A stretch of 64,000 bases of DNA from Gnetum montanum (lineage: Eukaryota > Streptophyta > Gnetopsida > Gnetales > Gnetaceae), in contig MNCI01036217.1 in NCBI GenBank assembly GCA_015680685.1, positions 76,811 to 140,810 of the forward strand, written 5' to 3'. Each line of letters opens with the position of its first letter. The stretch's first letter is position 1. The translations under genes and the position numbers were made by a program. The notes under the pieces were generated by a model. It had not been told where the DNA came from, did not search any database, and saw only the letters and a list, made by a program, of their open reading frames with translations. Of the stretch, positions 23,701 to 34,286 are shown in pieces.

Positions 23701-24500
23701 TTGGTAAGAGTTACTTAGACTAGTGTATCCTTGTCTTACCAACATCTCTTGCAATTGAAGAATCTTGATTAATCAAATCTCCTAATCCATGGATCATCTC
23801 AAACATATGGTGCATTTGGTGGTGGTCCATGACTCTTGCTATGTTGTGGCTCCATGGTTCATCATTAGGTTGTACTCTCTCCTTGATTCTGATTAACCCT
23901 TGGGTCATGGTTTGCTTTGATACCAAATGTGACATTGTGTTCTCAAATGTCATGGAAAATGTCAAATATATGTTATATTAGACATTATGTGTAAGAAGAT
24001 GATGTGACAATGTCAAATATGAAACACTTAACATTATGTATAACAAAAATAACATGGGAAAATGTAGAAGAAAAAAATGAAAAGAATGCTTTATTGATGT
24101 CGAATAGTGTGTCTAGATCATGCTCTGGGTATTGCTTGGGATGTTCTTCTTTCAGCATCTATCCCTTAGAGGCAATACAACACTACCATCATAGTTAGGC
24201 CTATCACTAGTCAAAAGGAATGGACAATCCTCTTCTTGTCCCACTTAACCCATCCCCCATTACTCGCCTTTACCAACTCCATAACTCCATGCTAATATGA
24301 CCTCTAATGACCAGGTATAAAAAACATAAATCAAACCCCCAAAGGTCATCTTGAGAGACATATCCATTATTAAAAAACACCCTTTTAGGTCTTAATTACA
24401 ACTATTTCTTTCAGGTCTTGTTACACTAATCTCACAATTAGTTATAAAGAGACATTATCTTCGTTATGCAATGACACCATTTGGACATGGGGACATTACA
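23701..24500 (-). mobile_element. Element K: LTR with tRNA-Met-type PBS and start of gag
   Basis: The minus strand from 24500 starts TGTAATGTCCCC and reaches ...CAATGTCACA at 23928, giving a 573-bp LTR with TG...CA ends. Two bases further, 23925-23914 reads TGGTATCAAAGC, one base from the common plant initiator-tRNA-Met PBS TGGTATCAGAGC. An ORF then begins MTQGLIRIKE and stops near 23723. This is a different family from the Athila-like elements. No pol domain found; the rest is lost or unrecognisable. Confidence 0.6.
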
Positions 24501-24505
24501 ATGAC

Positions 24506-27319
24506 TTTCAAAGGAAACGCAATCATAGCACACAAGACATAGAAGTAGATGTCTCCATTAAAGAAGTTAACATCAATACTACTACTCTCAATGAAGACAC
24601 TAGCTTAAGCCTAGAAGTAAGATAATTAAATATATGAAAAATGAATATATAAATTTGTCTTAGTTAAAATGAAAGAGAGATAATTGATTACACATAGTCA
24701 ATCTTGGATAACCTAGTAAGCTCTTGGTCAACTTCTTAAGCTCATACTTTATCATTATTTTAATAAGATTTTTCTATGAACACCTCACATAATAGTACCT
24801 ACACTTGTTAGGAAGATTTACCTAACTCATGGTTGTAAATGATTTGAGAACTTCTCTATGAACAATTGAGAATGCTAACAATTCAAAAGTAAGTTCTTTA
24901 AATCAAATATAAACTTAGCAAATCACATGGTGTAAGATAATAAAACAATGTAAATGATAATGATACATAATAAATGTAAATGTAAAGCCACCTATTAAAT
25001 ATGATAAACAACAATAAATGAAAGATATAACAAAAATAAAAGATAGTATTGGTTTTTTTAATTGGCTATAGTAATGAAAAATGGTTTATACAATCCCTTC
25101 TAAGAATGGTAGGATACCATGCATTAATTACAAAATACTAATAATGAGAAATGGAAATAGAGAGTAAAATTCTAAGTTTTACTATTAAATCAATGAGCTT
25201 GACTCTTAATAGGATAATAACAAAGTTGGTTTACAAAAAAGAATGGTGATAGGTGCTAAAGAAGCAAAGTACAAAAGTGATACTACTAGGTGTCGTTGAG
25301 CCAATGATGATGGTGCTAACTTAGACTTCTAAGGTTGTAGTTATATATGGACAAGTTAAGAAGTATCTAATGATCTTGCCTAAGAAAATAACAACAAATA
25401 GTGGAAAATGCTTAAAAATGATGTTGGTGGCAAGTGCACTCTAGGACTAATGAGTACTTAGAATGTTTGAATGTTAAGAGATCTTAAATAAAGATATTGA
25501 ATCACTATTTATAGACTAGAAGGCTCAAATCTTGCTACTTCATAATTAGCACAAGGATTTTGATGTTGATGATAAGTCAAAGACAAAGGCTAATGAAGAT
25601 TAATAATTATGACATTGATGATAATATGAAACCATCATTAGGATTGTTGATGCTAAGAAAGGAGTTAAAGATGATGCTAATGGTGGTGATGATGTAGACC
25701 TATCACTTGGAATGTCACTTGAAACTAATGAATATAAAGATTCTACTAATAAAACTAAAAGTAATAGTGATAATAATTCTAAATCATTACTTGTTGGAGA
25801 AGATAGCTTCTAGAATAGAATTTTTGAAGGAAGGCTATAGTGATGCTAAGAATGATGTTACATCAATGCTAACACTAGGTCATCATCTAGACTATTAGTT
25901 CTAGCGATAAACAAAACTAAAGTTGCTAAAATAAAAAATTTGATGAAACAACAATGATTTTCAAATTATGGAATACTAAGAGCCTAAAATACCTTACAAG
26001 ATTAAGAGAAATTTTATATATTAATAACTAGAATCAATTGGATGTGTTATATGTCTAGGAGAAGAAGTAAAAAGGAAGTCTTCCATCGATTTCCAATTGA
26101 TGAACATCAATGCAATATCATAAATAAAAGGTTTCTCTAGTTTTTCTATTTTTTGGCAACATCATATATTTCTTATATATTTTAGAATATATGATAAATA
26201 TGTTTATTTTAGTTGCTATCACATAAGGATCATTAACGTCCATATCCCATCCCTAGAGAATACTAAGTAGCTTTTCTTTAAAGATATCACAATACACTTT
26301 TAGGGGTCTTCAAATTATGTTGTAATTGGTAATTATAATGCAATTAATATTTTATAGCATATATCTCTATCTCAAAACAAAGCTTGGATTTGACTGAGAT
26401 TCCTCTTAGAGGAAATCAGTCCATGTGACATCATCCCTATGGGGGCCATGAAGTAAGGGCCTCATGGCTAAACTACTATTGAATGAACTTAAAATCCTTT
26501 TCATCTTATCTTATTAATATTCTCTTATAGTCAATGAAATTTCTTAGACGGTTCACATAGGCATCTTCCATTAAATCTCCTTAAAATTTAAATTTAAGAA
26601 TGTTTGGCTTCAAATATATAATGTTCAAATCTAACTAAAGAATACTTGGTTGTTCTAAATCCATTAGTCAAAGTCCTTAATGGTATCCCTAGTAGTGATC
26701 CAAACTTTTCATTTTTTAGCTAAGAAGGCCTACACATCATAATAACCTACATACTTCCTACCATCCATAATGAACTTCAAATCCTCACCCAACAAAATAG
26801 CCTTGATGATTGATATTAATAATTTTAACACTATTTGTAACATTTTATTTAGATTTAAAATTGCTATTAACAAAAATGTTTGAGTGTGATGTGGTTACAA
26901 GAAGATGGCAAGAATAACAATATTTTTCATCTTATGGCCACTTGCACAAAGCACAAGTGATTGGTATTCTTTTGAAGATATGCTTAGCAAGAACTGAACA
27001 TAGTCATTAGGTTTTTTCTTAGCTCTTTCACTTCCATCCATGTGCCACTAAATGCATCTTACATTTACTATAGAAGTACAATAACCTTAAAAAAATCTAC
27101 CAAATATTTCATCCCTTATCTTATGATGAATTTTAGGAGGTTATTAGACACTCTAGCAACAACTAGATCTTATATGAAAACTAGATGAATAAATTTTTTG
27201 AGGCTTTTTGGCTAAACATCGATCTACTCATGCTTCACACTTTTAGTTGCATTCTAAGCTCGGGTACCTTTTAAAATTTTTACAAGTTCATACTCTTAGT
27301 TCTCATGTCTAAGAAAGAG
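24506..27319. other. Unassigned A/T-rich DNA with a short acidic coding trace
   Basis: No LTR or known domain recognised. One trace on the plus strand (about 25650-25815) reads VKDDANGGDDVDLSLGMS and continues Asn/Ser/Lys-rich to GEDSF before a stop. It is short and composition-biased. It may be part of a captured or dead host exon, but I cannot assign it. Confidence 0.35.
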
Positions 27320-27475
27320 ATTATAACTAATCCAAAACATTCTCATCCTATTAGTCTTTTCTTTGTATCATATAAATTATATAACAAAATCCTAACAAAC
27401 CACATCCATGACCTACTCCTCACCAATATTAGTAGTGCAAAATCTAATTTCATTGGAGGAAGAAATATAATTGAC
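27320..27475 (+). pseudogene. L1-type LINE reverse transcriptase fragment
   Basis: Reads NPKHSHPISLFFVSYKLYNK, then KSNFIGGRNIIDK before a stop, matching the plant L1 RT pattern of 'RPISLCNVxYKxxxKIxANR' and 'QxxFxxGRxIxDN'. Only about 50 codons survive; a decayed LTR starts 15 bases later and probably cut it off. Plus strand, no tail visible. Confidence 0.65.
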
Positions 27476-27489
27476 AAGTAAAAAGCATT

Positions 27490-28395
27490 CTGAATGTCCA
27501 ACCATACAGTCTCCAAGTGTTGTAATATGCTATGTCATAATCCATGGATGGGGCTAATGTGGTATCTAGATAGTTAAATGTGAGATTGCAGATCACAGTC
27601 TTTCTAACTATACTCATAGTGACTCTTAGAATATATGGTTAAGTATATCTGAGACACATGATGATTGATTTTGTTCTACCATTGATTAAATAATATTAAA
27701 ATATATCAAATTAGTCTAATGTTTGATAAAGTAAATCCTAGAGTAGCCTAATGTAAGGAGGATCCAATTGATAGTTTACTCTGCATATCCTAAATTCATG
27801 TTCCCATTGTTGAATTACCAAGTATTTACTACTAAGTGTATCAAGTGAGAGCACAACTAGGATTACTAAGTAAATATTTGTTTACACTCGAAACTGATGA
27901 TGCTTATTTTGCAAATGATCTATGTGCATAAAAATATAAACATTAAACCAATTGCATTGAATTTAAATGAACATGAAAGTAAATTCTATTCTAAGTTAAA
28001 CTACTTCAATGAATATGAATTAATTTTGATCTCAATGCTAGTCATGGATCATGTTTAGGTATAATACCACTCAAATAAGACATTGTACAATTAATTGAAA
28101 TTCACATTGCAGACACTCACTAACTATTACTAGACTATAGAAACAAATTGAAATATTTCAACTACACTAGTAACAAAATTGTAAATAAACATAATAAGTG
28201 AACAATGTTTATAAGAATTTATTATGACTATGTCAATGTATCTACATTGATGCATCGTAGGCTTAATTGACAAAGCTACATCAACACATCAACATCGACT
28301 AAGCTCTTGTAAAAGTACACTTTTATTATTCATCATATCCCAATGACTCACTAAAAACTTATCCTCAAGTTGCACAACATGCACGATGTTGAATT
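27490..28395 (-). repeat. Decayed 3' LTR (M) of the Athila-like family with adjoining internal end
   Basis: The minus strand runs from about 28335 (start TGATGAATAATA) to about 27490, where the last 20 or so bases of the LTR are missing. The conserved block with CCATGGATGGGGCTA and GGTATCTAGATAG matches other LTRs. Bases 28336-28395 retain the pre-LTR segment: minus CAACTTGAGGATAAG resembles GACTTGAGGATGAG before the 3' LTR of C, so this was a 3' LTR. Its U3 array (28245-28300) has GATG-type units like the internal array of D. Confidence 0.7.
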
Positions 28396-28904
28396 TTAAA
28401 ATTTTTTGGATTAACTTAGATAGGATTAACTAACATTAGAAAAGCTTGAGTGTTTCATTAAAAAAAAATAACAAGACTAGACAAATTTAAAAGTTTCCAA
28501 AAATTGTAGAAGTCTTCAAAAATCTACTACCAATGAGTCATCATGTTATTCCTATGAGTTACAATTCTTCCAAACTTGATTGCTCTATTGGTGCTTTACT
28601 TTTATGTAGAAATTTTATAGGATGAACCAAAATTTTTCATCATTAACTTGTGGGTTTCTAGGTAACGAAAATATAATGTTCAAGCTATAATTCTTTTATC
28701 TACTACTTACCCATCATCATGTCCTCATCTTAGCATCTTCTCCTTGTCTTGTGAAAGACCTCCAAACTTAGGAACTTTTATAGACATCATCTACAATCAC
28801 CAAAGAATCAATGTTAGTTTTAGAAATTTTTAGTAATTTAATATTTTAATTACTTTATCATTTTGTTACTCTTAATTATATTTAAAAATATAAAATATAT
28901 ATAA
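28396..28904. other. Unassigned A/T-rich DNA
   Basis: No gene or known repeat recognised. It lies between two LTR remnants of opposite orientation and could be decayed element interior. Confidence 0.35.
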
Positions 28905-29099
28905 ATCGCATGCCTCAATCACACTTAACATATCCATTAAATTAACACAAGTGGTGATTGGAAAGACAATAAAAGCAATAAACATGGTTTTGTTATCTAA
29001 ATCTTAGATTCCTAAAGAGATCCACAAAATTTAACTAAATTGCATGTACATACTTATGATTCGTATGGTAGGGTGTAGGGGACACTCTACCACTTATCA
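28905..29099 (+). repeat. LTR fragment (N), 3' part only
   Basis: The last ~195 bp of a plus-strand Athila-like LTR: CATGCCTCAATCACACTT, GGAAAGACAATAAA, then CTTATGATTCGTATGGTAGG and the end CCACTTATCA (family CCACTCATCA). No PBS follows, so it is a solo or truncated copy. Confidence 0.65.
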
Positions 29100-29624
29100 A
29101 GCTTAAAATTTGAAGTTAACATCAATTAGCAATGTTAGTTTATATTTGAATGCTTTTTCTCAATGTAGGCTTCAGGAACGAAAGTAACAAGCTCATGTGG
29201 AAAATCAAGGTTCTTTCAACATATTCAATTTAAGACTTGGTACTTTTCTTAAAAATTATAGTCCTACATTCTTTTGAATATTTATCCAAAAAAAGTAAAA
29301 AACCTTTCTTCTAAGAAATTTCTATTTGTAGTAGAAGAAATTCCACTTAGTGTATAAAATGAATTGTAACACAAACATGAGCACAGTTTAAATACAATGC
29401 TATCATGAGTACAGTTTTGATTTAGGTACTGATATGATTTGGATGTTATTAGATATACTAAACTAAGTCATAAGTAACACTAACTTATATATCTAAATTT
29501 ATGTGCAACTTATATATTAATAGTAATTAAATGTTGCTATATCATACTACACTAAGTTATAATGGTATTGATTTGACATTGTTTTCAATTTGATTACTTC
29601 TACATTGCATTTATTTAAGTATGC
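29100..29624. other. Unassigned A/T-rich DNA
   Basis: Nothing recognised on either strand. Confidence 0.4.
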
Positions 29625-29770
29625 ATATGGCTAACTTGAGTTGGTAAGCCATAACTTGAAGCATGCAACTTATGGGTTTATAGATCCGAAGTTTAATCCC
29701 AAAGGTATATGTTGAAACATGTGCCAACTTGGGGGTTTTGTAAAATCATCATTAAATCTCTTACTTACCT
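29625..29770 (+). repeat. Possible tRNA-derived SINE fragment
   Basis: TTGAGTTGGTAAGCC (29638-29652) resembles an RNA polymerase III A box and AGTTTAATCCC (about 29692) resembles a B box (GGTTCGAATCC), about 50 bp apart as in tRNA-like SINE heads. A second A-box-like stretch, GGCTGAGTTGGTTAAAAGC, lies near 30044. Too decayed for certainty. Confidence 0.35.
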
Positions 29771-30597
29771 TACTAGGTTAGCTGATGTTAATGAGTTCAA
29801 AGTACAATGATGACAATATGGCCCCACTTGAGTTTTCCTCTTTTAAATGCTTCTATAATAAATAAGCATAAATTCTCATTAATATAAACATGGTGGCTAG
29901 TTCTTTCTATTGTAATACTTCTTTTTTTTTTCTTTTTTTTTTTGTAGCTTGGAAAGAACTAGTACATATGAGGAAAAAACTAGGAACATAATAGGGTGTT
30001 ACATTATATACTCTTAGAAAGAATGGAAATACGGAATACACATGGCTGAGTTGGTTAAAAGCTTGTCATTATTTTAGTTATAGTTTGTTACAATTCATTA
30101 GTCATTATTTATGCATAAAATTGACAACTATTCTAGTAAGTTCATTCAATGTTAGAAATAAGAATGAAAGAATTTTAGTGTTGAGATCCAATACATTCTT
30201 TTTCATAGTATTTACCCCAAGACATAAGACATTCTTATTTCAATGTTGGGGTTCAATATTATTGCCAACTATAAAGCTTATTCAATGTTATAAATAAGAA
30301 TGAATTTTGGGGTTGGGACCTAAAACATTATTTTTAAACAAAATTTACCTCCAAGACATATAATCAAATCAAAACTTTATAACTCAGCATTGAACGCTAG
30401 AATCAGTACCATAACTAGGAGTTACCAAATTAAAAGTCTTACAACTAGGCTAACACTTCATTATTAAAAATGAAAGAATGTGAGAGACTAAAGGTTAATT
30501 TCATAAAATTTGATTATAAATAAAAAAGGAATAACATAGTACTATATATTTTATTACATAAGATTATACCTTTTTTTCAAAAATATTTTATATTATA
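29771..30597. other. Unassigned DNA with T-tract and imperfect direct repeat
   Basis: A T-rich tract at 29920-29944. A duplication of about 95 bp: 30133-30230 and 30270-30362 share TTCAATGTTA, AAATAAGAATGAA, and a final CAAGACATA, with about 138 bp between starts. No gene. Confidence 0.5.
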
Positions 30598-30599
30598 TC

Positions 30600-31142
30600 A
30601 GAGATAGAATTAAGGCAGGATGGTTAAAATGTTTACAAGCTAGTGGTGTTTTATATAATAAAAGAATACCAATAAAATTAAAGGAAAATTTTACAAGATA
30701 GCAATTAAGCCTATAATCTTATATGGTATTGAATGTTGGGTAGTACAAAGGAGGCATGAATGACAAATTAGTATGGCAAAAATGCAAATGCTTCAATGGA
30801 TGTTGAATGTTACTAGAAGAGATAAACTCTATAATACATACATCATAGAAAGACTTGGAGTGGTTCTATTTCAGATAAGCTACATGAATAGTAGCTTAGA
30901 TGGCTTGGACATATGCAAAGAAGATCAGACAACGAGACTATAAGCAAAGGTTTCTCCTTCATTATTCTAGGAAAGCCATCGAAAGAAAGACCAAAAAAGA
31001 CATGGGAAAAAACAATTGAAGATGATTTAAAGAAACTACAAATAAACAAAGATCTAGCTCTTGATAGAGGCAAATGAAGAAAAAGAACTCATGTAGCCAA
31101 CCCCATTTTATTGGAAAAATACTAAGATAATGATGATGATGA
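30600..31142 (+). pseudogene. LINE fragment (RTE-like), RT C-terminal region with GAT tail
   Basis: The translation shows the well-known plant LINE pattern: IKAGWLK and ASGVLYNKRIPIKLK, a LYGIECWVV-like stretch, KMQMLQWM, a WLGHMQRRSDN segment, and the end with KPSKERPKKTWEKT, DLKKLQINKDLALDR and HVANP. Stops and frameshifts are frequent. The copy ends with a short GAT-repeat tail (about 31126-31142), typical of RTE-type 3' ends. Orientation plus; 5' truncated. Confidence 0.75.
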
Positions 31143-31357
31143 TACTACACTACCTTTATCATTAATGACAATTGGTTTTTCAATGATTAGAAAGAGGAAA
31201 TTTTTTTAAAAAAATGGTAACTATTATATTAAAAGTAATAAACTATAATGAAAATTTCTTGTAAATTCACTTTTGAAGATAATTTAAAAGCTACAAAAAA
31301 TAAAAATGATAAAGTAAGTATATAATACTTAATTGAAAAGGATACTCAAATATAATT

Positions 31358-32153
31358 AATGAGTAACAGGTATTCCCATGTCCAACCATACAAATCACTA
31401 GCATGTACCTATGATCTGGTTGAATTCCATGAACTCTATTTACCTAAGTAACTGATATCATTAGATGGTGAAAGATGTGGTTTGCTATCTCAAGTAACAC
31501 TTGTGTTAATCTGTTGGTATGGGTAAGTGTGACTAAGATATACAATATTCATTTTTATAATTTTTATTATTTTATGTATCTTCCAAATGATTAAATAAAT
31601 AAAGAGTTAATATTTAAATGAACTAATTAATTAACTAAACTAACCTCAACATAGAGCATATGTTCCCACTTTCCATACAAATCCCATATGTATATTAACA
31701 TTGTTGGGTTACCAAGTGGCTATTGCTAGGTGTACCAAGTATCCACTAGTGGTATTACCAAGCATCAATATATTATGCTTGAAGTGGCTGTACTCACATT
31801 AATTACAAATTATAATATTAAATGTTTAATAACTAAAAAGTAAATTACATTCAAAGTAAATTTTTGGAAAGTAAAGTTAAACTAATCCAAGTGCTACAAC
31901 GAATGAAAGAAATCTTGATTTTATTACCATTCATGAAACTATGTTTAGGTACATGTTACACTTGAATAAAATGTCATATAATCATTTTGATCCAAGTTAT
32001 GGGCACTCAGAGGAAAAAATTTTCTAACTTCTATGGAAAGACACTATAAAAGTTTGGCTAAGCAACAATTGAATGACACTATAAATGGAACGGATATGCA
32101 CATTTATATAGGCAATGATTGTGTTTGTGTTAGATGCTCAACATCTTCATCTC
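31358..32153 (-). repeat. Decayed LTR (L) of the Athila-like family
   Basis: The left end AATGAGTAACAGGTATTCCC corresponds to the family terminus TGATGAGTGGCGAGGTACCC. Further landmarks: CCAACCATACAAATC, the two stretches with ACCAAGTG spacing in R-U5, and minus-strand TATATAAA near 32110. The right end is taken at the AGATGAAGATG sequence (minus) at 32153 but is uncertain. Either the 3' LTR of element D or a separate insertion into the end of D. Confidence 0.65.
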
Positions 32154-33316
32154 TTATTAGCTTGGGTCTAAGAATGGTAGGATCGAAGAGACATGCTCTA
32201 AGTTCTACAACCTTGATGACCAATAGTTGATTGCTAATGGTGACCTCCTTGAGTTATGCATTGGTAATTAAAAACTTGCACCTTGTCTATAGTAGCTATG
32301 AATAGGTTATTGATATGTCTTCTAAGAGATCAAATATCTCTAGAAGCAATTTCCTAGCTTTCACTAGTCATTCTAACAATTTCTTGTGTTTGGAAACACA
32401 TTCTTCCACTCCCTACTCCTACTAATGCATGTATATCTACCATAGCAACAACATTAGGAACATATGTAGAAAGAGCATTTAGAGCCTCTCCAACATGATC
32501 TACCACCACCTCTACCATTGTCTCTTAGCCCTTATGTGGCATGACTATGACTATCAATCCTTACCTTCTTCCGACATCAAAGAGAAGGCTATTACATTGC
32601 TAGAAATTTTTGGGAATGCTTGTCTTGGAGTAGACATAGTTATTTCTCTAGTGTTAGGATTTGAGTTAGTAGGTGTTTGGTTTCTCTATGCTAAGAACAA
32701 TGGTGGTATCTCAGTATCTAGTTAGCTAATGGCCCTTGTGATCTCATTCAAATGGCCCATGACTAGATGATACACCAAGGTTTCACCATTACCTCCAAAG
32801 GCTTGTTATTTCTACAACTATTTCTCCCTAAGTTTCCTAGTGCATTCAACACTATAAGAATCTCTGGTGTTGCATGTGATGGTGGTAGTGGTAGGTTCAT
32901 CTTCTTGAAGCTTGGCAGTAGCCTTGTCTTTCATCATCACCTACCATGATGCAGTAGGAGTGTGGTGGACCATGTCATTGGAATAGTGAGCTATTCCTTC
33001 CCTTTTCCATAGTTTTTTTATTAGACATGGTAAAGGAACTATCTTCCTACCCTTCTCCTTCTCCTTGAAACATATCTTTATCTCAAGGAAGATGAGTTGC
33101 AATAGGTTAACATAAGAATTTCTTACTTAGATCCATACATGCCTTGGCATATAAGGCTATGACCATACTTGACCTCATCATTGGATTAAGGTGATATGTC
33201 ACAATTTTGAAGTATGCATGTTCTACTTTGGTTAGGATACCATACTCCTTATAGATCATTCCATAGCACTACTAGATCCATTCTTTCATAGCCTTTGGAT
33301 CCATCTACATGGAGAT
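32154..33316 (-). pseudogene. ORF2 of element D, middle and C-terminal part (decayed)
   Basis: Minus-strand continuation of the ORF at 42110-42669, split by insertion of C. From 33310 it shows MDPKAMKEW, HAYFKIVTYHL (near 33220), and PLPCLIKKLWKREGI with HYSNDM (near 32990), the same order as in ORF2 of B and C. Further left the trace becomes coiled-coil-like and fades near 32240, followed by LTR L. One copy of the 5-bp target (GAGAT, 33312-33316) abuts C. Confidence 0.75.
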
Positions 33317-34153
33317 TAATGAATCATTATTCATTAGACCGCGATAACGCGTATGCAATATCGTGGCCTGGCTAGCGATATCGTATACGCGATATCCTGG
33401 TTCCCGTGTGAGCCTATAAATACACAATGGGGCACATGGGAAAGAGAGAGTTTTTTTCAGTAAGTAGTTTAGTGTTAGAGTAAAGTCTTTTTGTCATTTT
33501 TTCCTCTCAACCCTTTCTCCTAGTGCATGCCCGCAGTGTGATGATTGTAATTGTATGGCACCTTTATTCAAGTGTGACGTACTTGGACACACACATGACC
33601 TGAAATAAAGATCGAGATTACTTCATCATTGCAGAATTCACTTAGATTAATTATTTAATTGTTATTATTAATTATTTCTTTCGTAGTTAATATCTCTTCA
33701 TCCTAAACTCCTTAAACATAGAATGAGTATGACTTACTCACGAGCATTTAAGTGTGACTACTTGGTAACCCAGTAGCATACCTAGGATTTGCACTTGGTA
33801 ACCCAAGTGGTAGTCGGCCACGAGATCTAAGATGTGTATAAATGATTAAGCGATGGATGCTCATCGCACTTAGGCTAGCTTAGACTCTCTTCACCCTTTT
33901 CCTCTTGGCTTAATTAAAGTTATTTTCCATTGCCTCCAGGAGTAGCACTAGTCTAGGACCACATCATACACCTCACTCTGGACTAAACCATACGTGACAA
34001 AGCAAATACTAGTCTATGTGGGAAGACAATAAACTATGATCAACAAGTAACTATCTAGATACCACAACTAGCCCGTCTACGAAGTTCGACTGAATCATGT
34101 GTAAAATGCTCATATTCATATGCTTGAGTGTAGGGGTACCTCGCCACTCATCA
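33317..34153 (+). repeat. 5' LTR of element C
   Basis: 837 bp, start TAATGAATCA (3' LTR: TGATGAATCA), end CCACTCATCA. TATA at 33415-33422, AATAAAG near 33604. Pairs with 41258-42109. Confidence 0.92.
33341..33422 (+). promoter_or_regulatory. LTR promoter of C: 14-bp unit array plus TATA box
   Basis: CpG-rich, palindromic units: AATATCG, then a 19-base step to GATATCGTATACGC and GATATCCTGGTTCC, then TATAAATA. The GCGATATCG core is self-complementary. Confidence 0.65.
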
Positions 34154-34154
34154 T

Positions 34155-34172
34155 TGGCATCGTTGCCGGGGA
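34155..34172 (+). other. Primer-binding site of element C (tRNA-Asp type)
   Basis: TGGCATCGTTGCCGGGGA, differing from the tRNA-Asp complement only where the CpG at positions 5-6 has decayed. The best preserved PBS of the family here. Confidence 0.88.
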
Positions 34173-34286
34173 TAATGCTAGTTATTTAGATTAGTTATAT
34201 CACACAAGATCACTGTAACAAAGTATTCATGATATATCTCTTAGAAAAGAAATTAATTTTAATTAATTCACACACGGTTCACAACA

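Noticed and set aside
30044-30062. Stand-alone tRNA gene suggested by GGCTGAGTTGGTTAAAAGC
   Set aside because: Only an A-box-like stretch; no acceptor stem, anticodon arm or B box at the right distance.
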